64,000 nucleotides of DNA from Epiperipatus broadwayi (taxonomy: Eukaryota; Onychophora; Udeonychophora; Euonychophora; Peripatidae), in assembly GCA_028023455.1 (NCBI GenBank), contig JAQFVV010006200.1, forward strand, positions 4,687,860 to 4,751,859. Reading direction: 5' to 3'. Each line of letters starts with the position of its first letter. Position 1 is the stretch's first letter. The notes under the pieces were generated by a model, which saw only the letters and a list, made by a program, of their open reading frames with translations, was not told where the DNA came from and searched no databases. A program made the position numbers and the translations under genes. Below, piece after piece: positions 49,301 through 62,849 of the stretch.

Positions 49301-50698
49301 GTAATTCAAAATGTAATTATTAAAAAAAAGTAAAGATAGCTGCTGGATAAATGTGCCTAAATTTGAATGCTGTTTATTGATGAAAGCCAATAGATAAAAA
49401 CTATAGTCTAGAGATTTAGTTGATACTACCATTTGTTGTTCATTACAGTAGTTCTCAAGTTTAGAGTGGACAATTATCTTCCAAACAGCTAAAATAGTCA
49501 AATATTCTTACGTAAATATATAAATATTTATTTACTATTCTTAAAAAAGTCCTGAGCCTGCTTTCTCATTTATGTGAAAGAATTTATCAATTCGACTCCA
49601 GATCTGAAATGAATGTTAAGAGCAATGTTATTTTAAAGCATATCTGTATTTCTCATTAATTTAAATAAAAAAGTGTTTTTAAAAATATATTTCTACCAAA
49701 GCGCTTCATATTTCAAAAATTGGTGAGAGTAAGCTACAGTTATAACTTTTATTGCACTTAAAAAAAAAAGAACAGAATTGTTCAAGACATATTTTTTCAG
49801 ATTCTTCATGATTGTGAATAATAAATACTTGATCAGATTAGACCTAAACGTTGGCTTGAAATAAATAATCAGGTTAATATGATCTTATTTTGATATATCA
49901 TGAAGTGATCTAATTTACAGAAAAGATGCATAATGATGAAGAACATAATTATGTAATTTCAGATCTATATCATGTAATATTGTAAATGAAAGCATTTAAA
50001 GGATTCTTTTGAAACTGTGAATATTATATTCTCATAGTTCACAATTTAGAATTTACCTATTATACAACCTCTTATATCATAATTAGTAATGAGCTAATAG
50101 ATGACACTTAAATATTCTTATTCATAATATTAAAGATGAAAGAATAAAAAAGACATAATAATAAATATGTCACTGAGGTATCTCACAAACTAAATAAATG
50201 ATAATTTATTTGACAAAAATGTTATTCATATAATAAAAACCAAGAATTATCAAAACATCTAATGCAAGTTGAATACATTATTTCAAAACTTCAGTTTCTT
50301 GTTTGTTTTTGTATTCAAAAATTTTACAAATTTAAGCCAAAACAACCTCTTATCTTATTTCCTTGTGAACAACCTATTAGTGCTGCCATCAAGGTTAGTT
50401 AAATTCAATAGCCGAGTCCATTGCATTTGCTTAAAACTTTAACTGAAAAAAGATTTTTGGATGATTTTAATAGTTACTAACCATTAAGAAGATTAAGATC
50501 TTAATTATAACTAATTTTTTATAAGACAGAAACTATATACATTTACTACTGAAGATAAAGCAGACTTCTGTACTTGCACAACGTAAGCTTTTGATGACAT
50601 CACAGAAATAGCAAAATAAATTTCTACTTAATTTTTTTTTTACTTATTTTTTTTTTTGTAAAATTATTAAATATTTGTTTTTAATAAGTAATTGATAG
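49301..50698. other. AT-rich spacer, nothing recognised
   Basis: No signature seen. Confidence 0.4.
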
Positions 50699-50713
50699 CT
50701 ACATTTAGCTTTT

Positions 50714-50815
50714 TTTTTAAGTGTCATAGCATCGGCCAGGACGCGAACCCGCAACCCAGGCAACTGCCTGCTAGTGCAAAGCAGTCGCGCTGACCTCTCG
50801 ACCACCAATGCAAGA
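50714..50815 (-). mobile_element. tRNA-derived SINE, family A, with perfect 15-bp target-site duplication
   Basis: On the minus strand: head cttgcattggtggtcgagag, A box tggtcgagagg, an anticodon-type arm ctgct/agcag closing the loop ttgcact (GCA, cysteine-like), B box gggttcgcgtcc, the tail 'gatgctatgacactt' and an A run. ctacatttagctttt flanks it at 50699-50713 and 50816-50830. It is the least AT-rich and best-preserved SINE of the window, so it is young. The acceptor stem is not maintained, so it is not a tRNA gene. The frame spanning it is incidental. Confidence 0.92.
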
Positions 50816-50830
50816 CTACATTTAGCTTTT

Positions 50831-51915
50831 ATTTGAATATATTTACTTTTTAACAGAAAATTAGTCAACCTGAAATTTTATTGCTGAAATAAAATAGGAA
50901 GTACCTACTATTAATATTAGTTTCTTATTATTTTTTGTAGCTTTGTTATAATTGAAATTTGTTTTAACATTTCCAAGAATATTTTTGATATTTGAACTTA
51001 CCTTAAACATAAAGATTTTGTGAAAAATTTTTCACTGAATTCATTTTTCTGTTTGAAGATGAAATGTGTTTGTTTTGATTATTTATTTCTGATTATTATT
51101 TTTTTATTTGCAAGTTGATAATTTATTTTTCAAATTATTTTCATTTGATGAATTTATATCTTGAATAAAATTTGTGAAGAATGTAAAGATATAATAGAAA
51201 ATATTTTTTTTCATTTAAAAAATAAAACTGAAAAAAAAAAACTACAAAAAAGGAACAATTAAAGCTGAGGAATTTATTCAAGAGCTAAGAAGTTACAATT
51301 TTGGCATAATGTATTCATGGAATTCAAATGTAAATTTTTTTATCATGATTTATTAAGCATAATATATTAATGAAATGTCTTAGAAAATAAATAAATAAAA
51401 AAGTTTAAATTCTTTTTCTATATTTATTAAATTATATATATATAATGCAATTCAAATATAATGGAAAATTCAACAATAATGCAAAAGTGATAAAATATTA
51501 AACAATAAAAAATATTCCTATATATACCATTTAAAAAATATTAATTAAAGAAATAAGTAGTAATAATGAAATAAAATTAAATACAATTCTATTGTTTAAA
51601 AAATATTTGAATGAAATAAAAAGTATTAGTGTGATTTATTAAACAAAATTTATTAACAAATATTGCTTATCTTTGTAGTAATTGATTAAACATAATAAAA
51701 ACAAGTCTCAATAATAACATTAATTTTTAATATTTTTTACATGCTTATCAGTAAAAATAACTTTACAAATAATGAAAATAAAAAAATACTTTAAAAACAA
51801 TAGCATTTTTTTTGTGTGAAATAAGTTTTTTTAACTGATCTGTTTATACCACTAGGGAATAAGAAGATTTTTTTTTTTCATCATATAAGTTATAATGTAT
51901 TAAAATATTATAATA
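50831..51915. other. AT-rich spacer, nothing recognised
   Basis: Extremely AT-rich. No signature seen. Confidence 0.4.
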
Positions 51916-51917
51916 TG

Positions 51918-52245
51918 TTAGAAGTAACAAAAAAAGATTGAAAACATAATATATGGATAAGAGTACAAACAGGTGTTAGTGACCTCATTGAAAAAGTTAA
52001 AAGACTGGAGTGGAGTTGGGATGAAAATATTGCTAGAAGAGATGATAATAGATGAAAAATTGAAATCTTAAACTGGATTCCCTGTGAAATACCCAGAAGG
52101 TGACCACATGTGATATGCATGGACGAAATAAGAAAGTGTGCAGGAGTGATGTGGAGAAGAGAAGCTAAAGATCAGAAAAAATGGATTGAACTTGGAGAGA
52201 CCATCCTGCAGTGAATTGATAATGGTTGATGATGATGATATTAAA
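51918..52245 (+). pseudogene. 5'-truncated copy of the RTE-like LINE
   Basis: Collinear with 18575-18915 (reverse complement). It reads the family's GVSDLIEKVKRLEWSW and ARRDDNR blocks, hits a TGA at the W of RW, and ends 'ctgcagtgaattgataatgg' plus a GAT tail (52227-52240). It retains the base that is deleted near 18825 in the longer copy. The abrupt start at 51918 is typical of incomplete reverse transcription. Confidence 0.85.
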
Positions 52246-53030
52246 AATATAATATAGTTAGAAAATAAAATATATTTTATTATCAAAAATTTCTTTCAAA
52301 ATAATTGATATCTTTAAAAAAAAATAAACAAACAAAAATTAATTTTAGGGAAAAAAAACTTACCATTTTGCTTTACAAACATAATGTAAACAAATAATAA
52401 TTTTTATTAGCCATTTATTAGACTAGATTGCCTTTGCTATTATGTTTATGATTACAGCCCTTCAAAAGATGTTAAAAGCAGATAGAAATTACTTCCTACC
52501 TTGTGTGTGAGTAATGTAGTGAAAATACAAAAACATTATTCATTGTAATTTGCAAGCTGGCATTTAGGCTTTAGAGTTTTTAACTTTTAATTACATCTTC
52601 CATCTAGGACTAAAAATGAAAACTAAAATATAGTATGAAAAGACTTATATTAGAATCATTTATTATAGAATTAAATAAAAATGTATGAAATAAGGCTGGC
52701 TCAATATTATTATGTGCTATCATGAAATGACGTTTATGCTGGATCAAAATGCATGATTACAGTAGATTCTTTAAATGATTAAAAAATTACTTAGATAACA
52801 AAAAATCAAATGCATTATTTATATTTATTTGATTATTACTTTGGATACATACTATATCAATATGATTATACTCTGACATGATATCATTGCATTTGCTTGT
52901 GATTTTATTTGCTTTTACAAATTTTTTTTACTTTTATTTATCATGCACAGTTGTGAATTAATATATATTATTTAAAAAATATATAGGTAAATTCATTTTT
53001 TAAATAAAAGAGTGCCCCATAAATATTAAA
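52246..53030. other. AT-rich spacer, nothing recognised
   Basis: No signature seen. Confidence 0.4.
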
Positions 53031-53034
53031 CTCA

Positions 53035-53475
53035 TTTATCATATGTAATAATATGTTGAACTATTTCCATCATCTATCAGTATATGTTGAATGTATAGAA
53101 AAATTTAAACTTTATTTAAACTAACCTGTGTTCTCTAGTTGTGCATTAGTACTAGTAAGTTGTTTTATTTAAATACAAGTATGTTGTCTATACTGAAGTT
53201 AATGTAATTAGAAGAATTTGAACTCAGACTTTCAAGCTCTCTACAATAATACCGTCCATCTTATACAACTGATACAATGACCTGTATTTTGCGCTGAATC
53301 AGAATTCATTAGTTGGTTCAGATTATCATCTCCGAAAGTGTGAATTCAAATCCCTTCTAATTACAAAATGCTGTTTGTAATTGAAAAGTTTAAATAATGT
53401 TTAAATTTATCAACATTTACTGATAGATGATGGAAATAGTCCAATATATTATCACATCTAATGATACCATCATCA
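53035..53475. repeat. Inverted-repeat pair flanking a repeat D fragment
   Basis: 53035-53110 and 53390-53470 are inverted relative to each other (core 'actgatagatgatggaaata' and its complement). Between them lies a diverged minus-strand repeat D fragment (53210-53370: gaatttgaactcagactttc, cattagttggttcagat). The core of the right arm also occurs at 2485-2510, so the arms are themselves a dispersed motif. Confidence 0.55.
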
Positions 53476-53479
53476 CAAA

Positions 53480-55510
53480 CCTTCAGGAAAATTCTTTTAT
53501 CATATGTTTGCTACATCAAAATAGCAGATGTTATTGTGGTCAGAGACAATAAAACTGCCACCATACTCTTTTTTTTGTTTCTTTAATGAATAAAATTCAA
53601 TTTTTTTTTGCTTTTATATGTGAATCATAATTGCTCATTAATATATTTATTTGCATAATATATGGATAAATTCAAATTTTTTTATTACACTGTGCTATGA
53701 ATACTAATATCTTTGAATATATATTTTGACTATATCAAAAAGACTGATAAATACCCAATCATTAGAACATGTGATCACATTTATTTTATTTTATTTATTT
53801 TGAAAGGAATTTCTAAATGTTTGCTTTTACATATCATGCATAACTGTGATTTAAAATTCACAATGGTACAGGTATTTACATAGCATATGGATAAGCATAG
53901 TGTGACATGATGTTTTAAAAATTCAATTTTTTCATTGGTGAATGCATTAAGGAAATTGTAGTCTATATGTTTCATTTTTGCAATGTGTTGGTTGATTTAA
54001 CAGTTTTAAAAAAGATAGAAGCTTTTGAATAATAATAAGTATAAGAACATATGTATTATGCAGTTCTTTCCCCACAGAAATCATTATTAAAATTATTAGG
54101 TAAAAAAAATCTGAAGTTGTCAATATTATATAAAACTATAGAAAATTAGAATAAAATTTGCATATAAAAAAGCCAACAGATGCCACATTTTGATTTCAAT
54201 AGAAGTAACATTTCAAATAAATGGATTGTATGGCATTTTTTGAATGTATTTTTTTGAAAAAAAAAAATAGTAATTTTCAGTATTTTGTTTACATAGTTAA
54301 GCTTATTTAAGCAATATATTTATAAAACATTTATTTTAAATCAAAAAAACTATATGACTACAATTAGATTTTATTTGAAAATATTTGCTTTTTAAGACAA
54401 ATTGGTAAAAACTTAATTATGGCAAAATAAAAGCAGTTGTTACTGGCTAACAAAAATAGATTTTATAAACAATGGTAATGAAATATCTTTTAAATTTTAA
54501 TAATAATAAATTTTAGCCTGAATTTTAAGATATATTTTCATTCTTTATTACTGTCTAAACTAAAACTTTTTTATTTTAAAAATGGAATTTAAATAAGAAA
54601 TATTTTATTCTACAATCTTTATTATGAGTTGACAACATTATATCCAATAATGAAAAGTGCTATTGTTAATTCATTTGCAAAGTCAAAATTTACTTTTAGA
54701 ATGTTTATTGCTTGAAAGCTTACATTTGTAATAAATAGCATAAAGATTATCAATATATGATATAGAAATAAGATTTAATTGTAAAAATAAAATGTTGTAA
54801 ATATGCATGAAGTTTTCACTAGGGCTTTTCAAATAAGAAGGGAGGAGTTGAATGCTGAACAGGTTAAACTTGGTCTTAATTATGTGAGTGTCAGTGAAAT
54901 AGTCTCACTAAAAAATATTAAAAAAATAGTTAATCAAAATAAATGTTTTGGTAATAAATTCTGATTATCATTAGCCATCGGCTGCACAAGAAATATTGAC
55001 TTTATAAATGTTAAATAGCAATTATCATGATTGTGGAAATCAGTCATTAATAATTTCACACAACAATAAAAAATTTAACTATAAATTTATTATCATACAT
55101 ATGTGGAAGAACATACATTGGTGATACTAAAGTATCATCAAAAAATAATTCAAAGCACACAAAGCTAAGATATGAGAGGAAAAACTGATGTATTTATAAC
55201 AACAGATAATGGATGCTCCAAATATAATATAATACATTTTAATCGGAAAAACAAAAAGAAGATTGGGCAGAAAAAAAACTAAAAAGAAAAAACTCTCAGA
55301 AGACAATAGCAAATGACTATAAATTAAACTAGGGTAATAATCCATAATATTTCAATGCATTCATTAACTCTGTGATTAGATGAAAAAAATATGAAAAAAT
55401 TAGGGGAGGGCACTGCCTTTGATAGAATAGCTTATTTGTTTAGTATTAAGCTTTGTCACAGAACAGACCAGAAAAAGAGAGTAGAAAAATATCACTTTTG
55501 TTCCACACTA
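53480..55510. other. AT-rich spacer, nothing recognised
   Basis: No signature seen. Confidence 0.4.
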
Positions 55511-55514
55511 ATTT

Positions 55515-55635
55515 GCATAGTTTGGGGCAATGGTAGTATAATGGATTGCCAAGATCAAGGTTCATGGATCATTACTCCAACTTTGTTATCTCCAGCCTAA
55601 AATTTCTTATGACTCCTTATCAATAAGTCATTTAA
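55515..55635 (+). mobile_element. Family C SINE, diverged
   Basis: gcatagtttggggcaatggt, aggttcatggatcattactcc in the B-box region, and atttcttatgactccttatc plus aataag in the body follow the family order. Confidence 0.5.
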
Positions 55636-55639
55636 TTGT

Positions 55640-56480
55640 CTTTGCCGTGCCTAATTTAAAGCAACCAAAGTCCATTAATCATGTGTCTAATTTTGTCATT
55701 TCAAATGCTTGAACTTTTTAATTTCTTCTGAACTTTCAATTGATAGATCATTCTACTATTATTTATTATCTGTGAGTTATTATTAATAATTGAAATGTTT
55801 TTGGAAAGGTATTAATTAAATTTGAAATTTTTAAAAAAAAAATCAATAATTCAATTAGACAATGGAAATAATTCAACATTTAACCATAATATGTGTTGGT
55901 GAATGATTGCAGTATGAGGGAGTTCAAATGAGAGATGTACTGATAAAAATAAAAAATATAAAAAAAATTTGTGTAGAGCAATGACCATTCATCCTTCCAC
56001 AAGATGTTACAAGTGGATAAAACTAGTCTCTACCTTGTAAGAAGATTGTGTATTGAAAAAGTCTCAGGCTATCAATATGACATGAATATTCACATGCTCA
56101 ATATCTTTAGCTGATCTGATGACTGAAAGTTGTTCTTAAAATGTTTGCATAGTAAAAGAAGGAGTCTGAATTTCTTCTGTGCTGATGGATGATTATGATA
56201 GGGTGGAGTTAAAATGGGGAGTGTACTGATATAAATCCCCAAAATTGGAAAATATATTTGCAGTGCAATGATAGTAATCAGTCTCTACCTTGCATGAAAG
56301 TGATATAATGAATGAATATTAAACTGTCATTACAAACATAGAACTTCAGGTATTTGATACTTGTAATTCATTAGTAAATAAAGATTCACTGCAAAATTCA
56401 TGCATAGTGATAGAGAATGGACTGAGTTTTTACTGATGGATAGTAGCTGTATGTTATGCATAAATGGACAGCACTGATAA
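55640..56480. repeat. Degenerate local duplications
   Basis: Three passages (about 55860-56050, 56170-56310, 56400-56500) share strings such as 'gtactgataaaaat', 'gcaatgat' and 'tctctaccttg' in similar order, which suggests an old tandem array of ~300-bp units. Confidence 0.35.
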
Positions 56481-59200
56481 AAAAAGTATGAAAAATACAA
56501 CTTTGATAATTTTTTGTTGATATCGAAGAATTGTTTCTTGTATATTATACATAAATGGAAGCATAAGATTCGAATTTTTTAATGTTTTATCTATATATAA
56601 AATAAACTATATTATAGGTATATATAATAGATAATTTTTAATAAAATATATTCTACCAGAATATGTAGATAATTATCAATAGGTAATCGTGCTTCAACAT
56701 AGATACTCTGTATCAAAAGCTTGGCTCAGCAAAGTTACAAATATCAATTTATTACTGTAGTAGGTGATAAGTGTCTACATACTCTAGTAGAATTATATAT
56801 ATATATATCTCCAATTCCAAGAGAACATATAATATGAAGTGAAAGTAAAATAAAACAGGATATAAGTAGAGTATGAATATAGCATGAGTATATGGGTAGA
56901 GCTTGAATAAGAGAGGTTAACCTCTACATCAACAGCAAAATAAAACAATAGATTAAACATGAATCTATATGTAAGCACAAGAGCTAGCTTGGCTAGCATG
57001 AGCATGAGTAGATATAAGAGAGGCTACAGTGCACTACCGACTTACATTACCTTAAGTTCCCTATAATCTGACATTATATAAAGCATACTGATTAAACTAA
57101 CTTTCAATATCTAAAGACAATGATATTAAAAGACATCTATTTAATTTACAGTTATATTAAATGGTTAATAATCAGGATAATATCTGTCTAGAGAATGATC
57201 ATGGAATTAGCAGTATGAAATGAATGATAAATGAATAAAGCTATAGAACTTTTAAAAGAGAAATGAAGAGCAATAATAATTGACTATTGTAAATGAATAA
57301 TGGATAGACCTCAGAATGAGGAGAAAAAGAGGGGGTATGTTGAGAGAATGAATAGTTAATGTAATAAAATGGGAATCAATGAAAAATGATCAAACTGTAC
57401 TGGGAGAATAAGATGAGATGATGATGAAATTAAAATAAGATGAAATATAGATGAGCTATGATAACAATGTTGGTGATGATGAATGATATTCTCAAACATT
57501 AATTTGATATTACTGAAACAAAAGCAAAGGAATTCTAAATTTAAATAATTTAAAAAAAAAATTTAAATTTTGGAGATTTTAATGAATCAATAAAACAATA
57601 AGAACGAAGATAAGAGGCTAATGTAATGCATACCAAATAACTTAAGAAATGAAATATAATAACAAAATCAAAGTAAAACTATTAATCAATAATTTATTTT
57701 CTCAGGGTTCGTATAATTTTAAATTTTAATATTTTATAATGTATATCTGGATCAGTAAGAGGGATTTTACTACTATCCAAATATAGAAAATTAAGATGAC
57801 TTATATTACATAAAGGGAACTACTAAAGAATTTCTAACTACTTTACTGGTAATAATAAAGATAAACTCTAAATTTTATAATAACTCAACAAATCCATAAC
57901 TATTAAATATAATAATGTTAATCATTAAATATCTCACAATCGCAATAATATTAGTAGGACAATGACAATATCATCTATGAATACTTTACATTTGACCACT
58001 ATGAACAATATGACCAGGTTCAGTGAATGATTGTATCTTACAATTTATTGAAATATTATTCTTTAAAATTAACTATTTGGTTTTTAATACGTCACTTTAA
58101 ACTAGTATCTCAAGGATGATAATAATAATATGTTAATCACTGGACAGTAAAATTTTATATATACTCTAAAGGTAAGAGTTTGGTAAAGTTGATTAATGAT
58201 AGGCTGAATATATAATAAAACTGGTAATAGTGAGTGATGATGATGGTGATAGCAATAACAATAATGTGTGGATAGTGTTAAGCAATAAAATTACTGACAA
58301 ACATAATAAATTTTCACAAAACAAATTTTATTTACAATATTTGCACATTTAAAAACAACAATAAAATATATCCATTATCAAACTTTAAAAAGGAAAGTAC
58401 ATAAAACAAGATTTTATTAGCATAACTGATTTCCTTGGATCTAATCAAAAAATATAATATATTATTACCCTTTTGTAATATTCTTATTTTTACTCATCCT
58501 TTAATCTAAATTTGTTTTAGATTATTACATCAGTACTATATTTTATTCACTACATTTAGGTTTATTAAATTTCATTTAGGTTTATTAAATTTCTTTACTC
58601 AGAATTAAAAATATTGGTAAGGCAATCATAAGATTACTACTAAATAAATGGCAGGCAGGCAATACCTAATGCTAGACAGTTCACGATATTAAATATTCAT
58701 TCAGGAATTAATAATCATATTTATTTTACCATATTATATGAACTTCTTAATTTTATTTATCTAGAACATTGGGTTGGTAGTATAACACAATTCTACTTGA
58801 AATAAATCAATATTACCGTAAATCCTTATTTATTTTCTTAATATCATATCATAAACTTTTCTCTAATATTATTGAAAATTTTGATATATTAATGTTTAAC
58901 TATAAATATCAAATAACAAATGCAGCACATGTATTCAAGATCACTTTGAATAGATAATGTACTAGTACAATAATATAATACTATAACTTAATACTTAATA
59001 GGAATATTACTATTTACTATCATCGTTTGCTCAATGCTAACACGGTTCACATATATCATTCATACCTTCAAGGATGATTTCATTGTCATTGAATATTAAA
59101 TTGTCAAGAACTTAATGGGATGAAATCTAATGCCATATGTATTATATATCCATGAGTATATCAGTGCTGAGCCAAGACAAATAAGTATTTCAGTGATCTA
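56481..59200. other. AT-rich spacer, nothing recognised
   Basis: AT-rich. 57170-57480 is purine-rich and GAT-rich, possibly a worn-out microsatellite. A 20-bp direct repeat (atttaggtttattaaatttc) occurs twice at 58553-58592. Confidence 0.4.
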
Positions 59201-59204
59201 GATC

Positions 59205-59309
59205 ATGGTTGGAAATCCCAATGCCACTATTTGGGAACATCTGGAGGAATACGAGGAAAAAGGGGCAGTTAATTCTTTAGATAAGAAAATATATGAAAGT
59301 CCTTCATAA
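59205..59309 (+). CDS. Possible short coding segment, 34 codons
   Basis: ATG preceded by an in-frame TAG, reading MVGNPNATIWEHLEEYEEK then ten or so further residues before TAA. Composition is protein-like (Glu, Trp, His, Pro), unlike chance frames here, and an AG preceded by pyrimidines lies just upstream (59191). It has no recognised family. It may be an exon piece or part of an element related to the LINE end that follows 300 bp later. Confidence 0.2.
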   Translation: MVGNPNATIWEHLEEYEEKGAVNSLDKKIYESPS

Positions 59310-59628
59310 GAATATTGGTCTTGATTAGCTCAAAAATCTATGGGCATCATATGCAATTCACCTATGATGACATTTCACACTTTCATGCAGGCTAAGGAAA
59401 GAAGAACTTCTTATGTGAGATGATATGGATATAAAGACAAATAAAAATAGCAATGCAATATATCATAATTTTTTAATATGGCAACAACCAAATCTCATTA
59501 ATAAACAACATCTATCTTATAAGTGTGAACACCAAACAAATGGAATATAATCAAATTAATACATGGAAATTAAAATATTAATTATCAACTCAAGAAAGAT
59601 CACCAACTGTAATAATTATTATGGATAA

Positions 59629-59940
59629 TTAGTTACACAATACAACAATAAAATATGGAACTTCCTGCTGAGGAAAATCACTGATCCTGATCAATCCTGT
59701 GTAACAATCAAGCTGGCCTTTGAGACAGGTATATTCGGGACTATCCGATTGGTGACATATATAAATTTTGCCATATGGACTGTAAGATGTAAGGTGCTGT
59801 TTGAGAAAGGGGTCGACCACTTGGTTGAAGACCTTGTTGTTAAATACCTCCTTAAAGCAAGGGAAATGGACAAGAGAACATGCGTTTCTTCATTGGCTGA
59901 TCAAACATGGGGCCAATTAATGATTTATTTTGATCTGTGA
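59629..59940 (+). pseudogene. C-terminal open frame of a LINE polyprotein (5'-truncated)
   Basis: An uninterrupted frame of 103 codons without a convincing start, reading KIWNFLLRKITDPDQSCV, INFAIWTVRCKVLFEKG and LLKAREMDKRTC before TGA. The IWTVRCKVLFEK block resembles the region near the C-terminus of RT proteins of the zf-RVT-containing type (a helix with 'W..R...LFE'). It is followed by a long untranslated tail that ends like a retroelement 3' end. RT motifs themselves are absent, so this is a 5'-truncated insertion. The lack of stops suggests a rather young copy. The family assignment is tentative. Confidence 0.5.
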
Positions 59941-60480
59941 CTCAATGATTTTTGTATCCATATCACATAAGTATACTTATGCAATTCCATTATTGTATGG
60001 TAGTAATTTCCCTTTTATGAATTTTCTATTTGTTAGTCACCTGAACAGGTTGTTATTTGATGGCCTTGTTTGTCAGGCCTACCTATTTTTTTTTATTATG
60101 AAAATGATGCTTTTTGTATTCTCATCCTTTGTATGATCCTAATATGAATTGTTATATGATTATCTTTAGCTTAGATGAACTCAGTAACCCCTTTTATGTT
60201 GAAGCCTACCTGTTCATTTGATTCACCATATAATAGCTATACTCATCTTGTTTATGTTAATTATTCAATGATGGAAACTATGTACTTAGTTTGACTTATT
60301 ATCTATGTTCTCTTGTCAGTGTAATTTCATCAACCTGTATATTTTTGAATTTCTCAAATGTGATCCTTGTAACTCATGGGATTCTACATGTATGCTCCCA
60401 ATTGAATTTTGCAATTTACTGTTTTCCTTGTATTATGTTTCTTCTGTAAATAAAGTTCACTTTTGAAATAAAACTTAATA
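59941..60480 (+). mobile_element. 3' untranslated end of the same LINE insertion
   Basis: T-rich but non-repetitive ~500 bp with slightly higher GC than the flanks, ending aaataaagttcacttttgaa then ataaaac near 60449-60475. This looks like a polyadenylation signal close to a retroelement terminus. The boundary at 60480 is approximate. Confidence 0.4.
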
Positions 60481-62520
60481 TTAAATATGCCTGGATTTGA
60501 TTAAAATTGAATTTTACCTCACATGATCATTTACTAATTGCAGCTTTACCAAAAGATATTAAAAACAAAATATTGTAACATAATAAAGTTTAACAGTTTA
60601 TCTCAAACTGATTTTACTTTTCTTGTGATCACTTTTAAATATAAACCCATGTTCAAATATAAATGTTATTATGAATCTCATCATGAATTAGTTTACCTTC
60701 CTTAGGACCAAATTTTAACATAATATACACCCAATTTGTATTTTCTTTTGGATCCCTTTTGTTCATAAGCAAACCAGTTGCTGAATCTATAAATATTAAA
60801 CACACAATAATAATAAAAAATATATTCTCAAATAAGGCTTGTACGTTACAATTTATGCTGCGCTGCCGAGTTATTCTAGGTTATTCTAAACCTCATAATG
60901 TTCTTTACTTATCATACCATCTTATTTATCTTGGGTTCTCACAGCATTTTCCCTCCATAAATATTTTAAGCAAATTACTTCTTCCTGTGAATACCATTTG
61001 AATTATGGGAAAAATCAAATAAACATTTATTAGTCAAATTATTATCAAGGGAATCGTCAAGTCATTAAATAATTATGGTTTCTTCTTTTAACACTTTTAA
61101 TATTTTAAAATGGATAAACATATAATGCTAAAGATGAATGCTGAATTCAATATTATTATAGTAGATAATTACTTAGTTTGAAGACTCAATTTAGTTATCC
61201 AGTAAATATTCTACTATAATTTCTTTAAAATTCACAGTATTATTAACATGACAAATTTATACATCTGGGATTAAGTTGAATGATGAAGTAATATTGGCAA
61301 ATATTATTACTGTATTTAATAAACCTGACAATTCCACTAGAGTCAAACAAAGATTTATACAATCATATCCAGTTTTTATTAAGTTTACGATAATTTATAG
61401 CATTTAATACTAAAAATTTCAGGATAAGTATTTATTTCTTTTAATAATTTTAATGCCAATAATTTATTTACTCATTACTAATGGAAATTAAGTTAAGATG
61501 TGTTATTATTGTTACTAATTTAAGTATAATGAAATAGGTGTAATTATTTCCCACGCATTTATAAATTCCAGAATGTTAAATATAATTAATGGCATATATA
61601 TTTATCTCAGAATAGTGCTTCTTTTTATAGAAATATTTTCTGAGTATACTAAGGAAATTATTTAGCAATAAAAGTCATATATATATAACTCTTATTATAG
61701 TTCACTTTTAATTTTACCTTGTTGAATGAAAAGTTCCAAAACATTTTACTTATTACAATTTTAAATTTATTATAGCAATATTTATTACATATCTTACGGT
61801 TGTTATGCATAAAACACTTACGAGATAATTGTTGAAAATTCAGGTTTACGAGTTTTTTGAACTTCTTATAGTTATGTTTATTTTTAGCAGCTATTTCCTT
61901 GATATAACACTTTTAGTCTTGTCCGCAAACTTCAATTTTAAATTATCAGCCAGTGTCAACAATGTATTCACCCCTGGGTGAAAGGTCCTTTAAAATTTAC
62001 TTAATAGTTTCTTAATTAATAATAACAAGTAGTTAATACTTTTTTTTTTTTACTTTATACTTTTTACTACAGAAAAGTAATAAATTTCAAATAATATATA
62101 TATTACATAATAGACTTCTTTGATAGTTGGCTATCTTTCCGGTCAACCTGTAATAGTCTTCTTGACAATCTACAATAATCTCCGCTTACTTTATTTGTGC
62201 AAGCCTATTTATAGAATTTTAGACAAGTGGTTGAGTGTAAAGCAATAAACAAATCAGATTATTGTAAGTGATTATATTTGCATAAAATTAATAAAAATCC
62301 ACCTTTAAATGCAGTTGATAACTAATTAAACCATTCAACAATATTTTAGACTAGAGTAAAAATATATTTAATGATTTATATTATTTACCTCAAAATAACT
62401 CTAATTTTAAGTCGGTTAATAAACTAGTATTTAACAATAAAATATTAAAAGTATTTCTACAGTTTTATTTAATAACAATATTAAATTATTATATTAGAAA
62501 TCTTGAAGCTAATTTACCTG
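60481..62520. other. AT-rich spacer, nothing firmly recognised
   Basis: AT-rich. A small dyad (ttcaccc-ct-gggtgaa) lies at 61967-61982, and 62110-62215 is slightly GC-richer. No exon or element was recognised. Confidence 0.4.
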
Positions 62521-62522
62521 AT

Positions 62523-62553
62523 AGATTGTAAGTGAGCTGCTCACATACAATCT
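62523..62553. repeat. 14-bp stem hairpin
   Basis: agattgtaagtgag (62523-62536), three-base loop ctg, then ctcacatacaatct (62540-62553), complementary at 13 of 14 positions. Isolated; no T run or gene end nearby. Confidence 0.6.
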
Positions 62554-62779
62554 GGCAAAGGGCTAAGATATATATTGAACAGTCCAACTCTTTACTATTC
62601 TAAGGAGATTTATTTACTAAGTTTATTGATTTCTATTCTCTAAAATTAATAATCATTAGACCACATCACTGACTCAAATTACAGATTTAATAATTAAGAA
62701 TATTGTTGATCAAAATTTGAAATTTTAGTTAATAGACTGATAAAATATGGCTTGAGAAACATCAATCCCAACCATAAGG

Positions 62780-62847
62780 TTACAATATATATATATATAT
62801 ATATATATTGTAATTACAATATATATATATATATATATATATTGTAA
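62780..62847. repeat. Two tandem perfect 34-bp AT palindromes
   Basis: ttacaat-(AT)n-attgtaa at 62780-62813 is repeated exactly at 62814-62847. Each is a perfect palindrome and the pair can form cruciforms. The spanning minus-strand frame is an artefact of the repeat. Confidence 0.9.
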
Positions 62848-62849
62848 TG

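Noticed and set aside
50714-50815. tRNA gene (Cys-like)
   Set aside because: A and B boxes and the anticodon arm are good, but the acceptor stem does not pair, an A tail is present and target-site duplications flank it, so it is a SINE.
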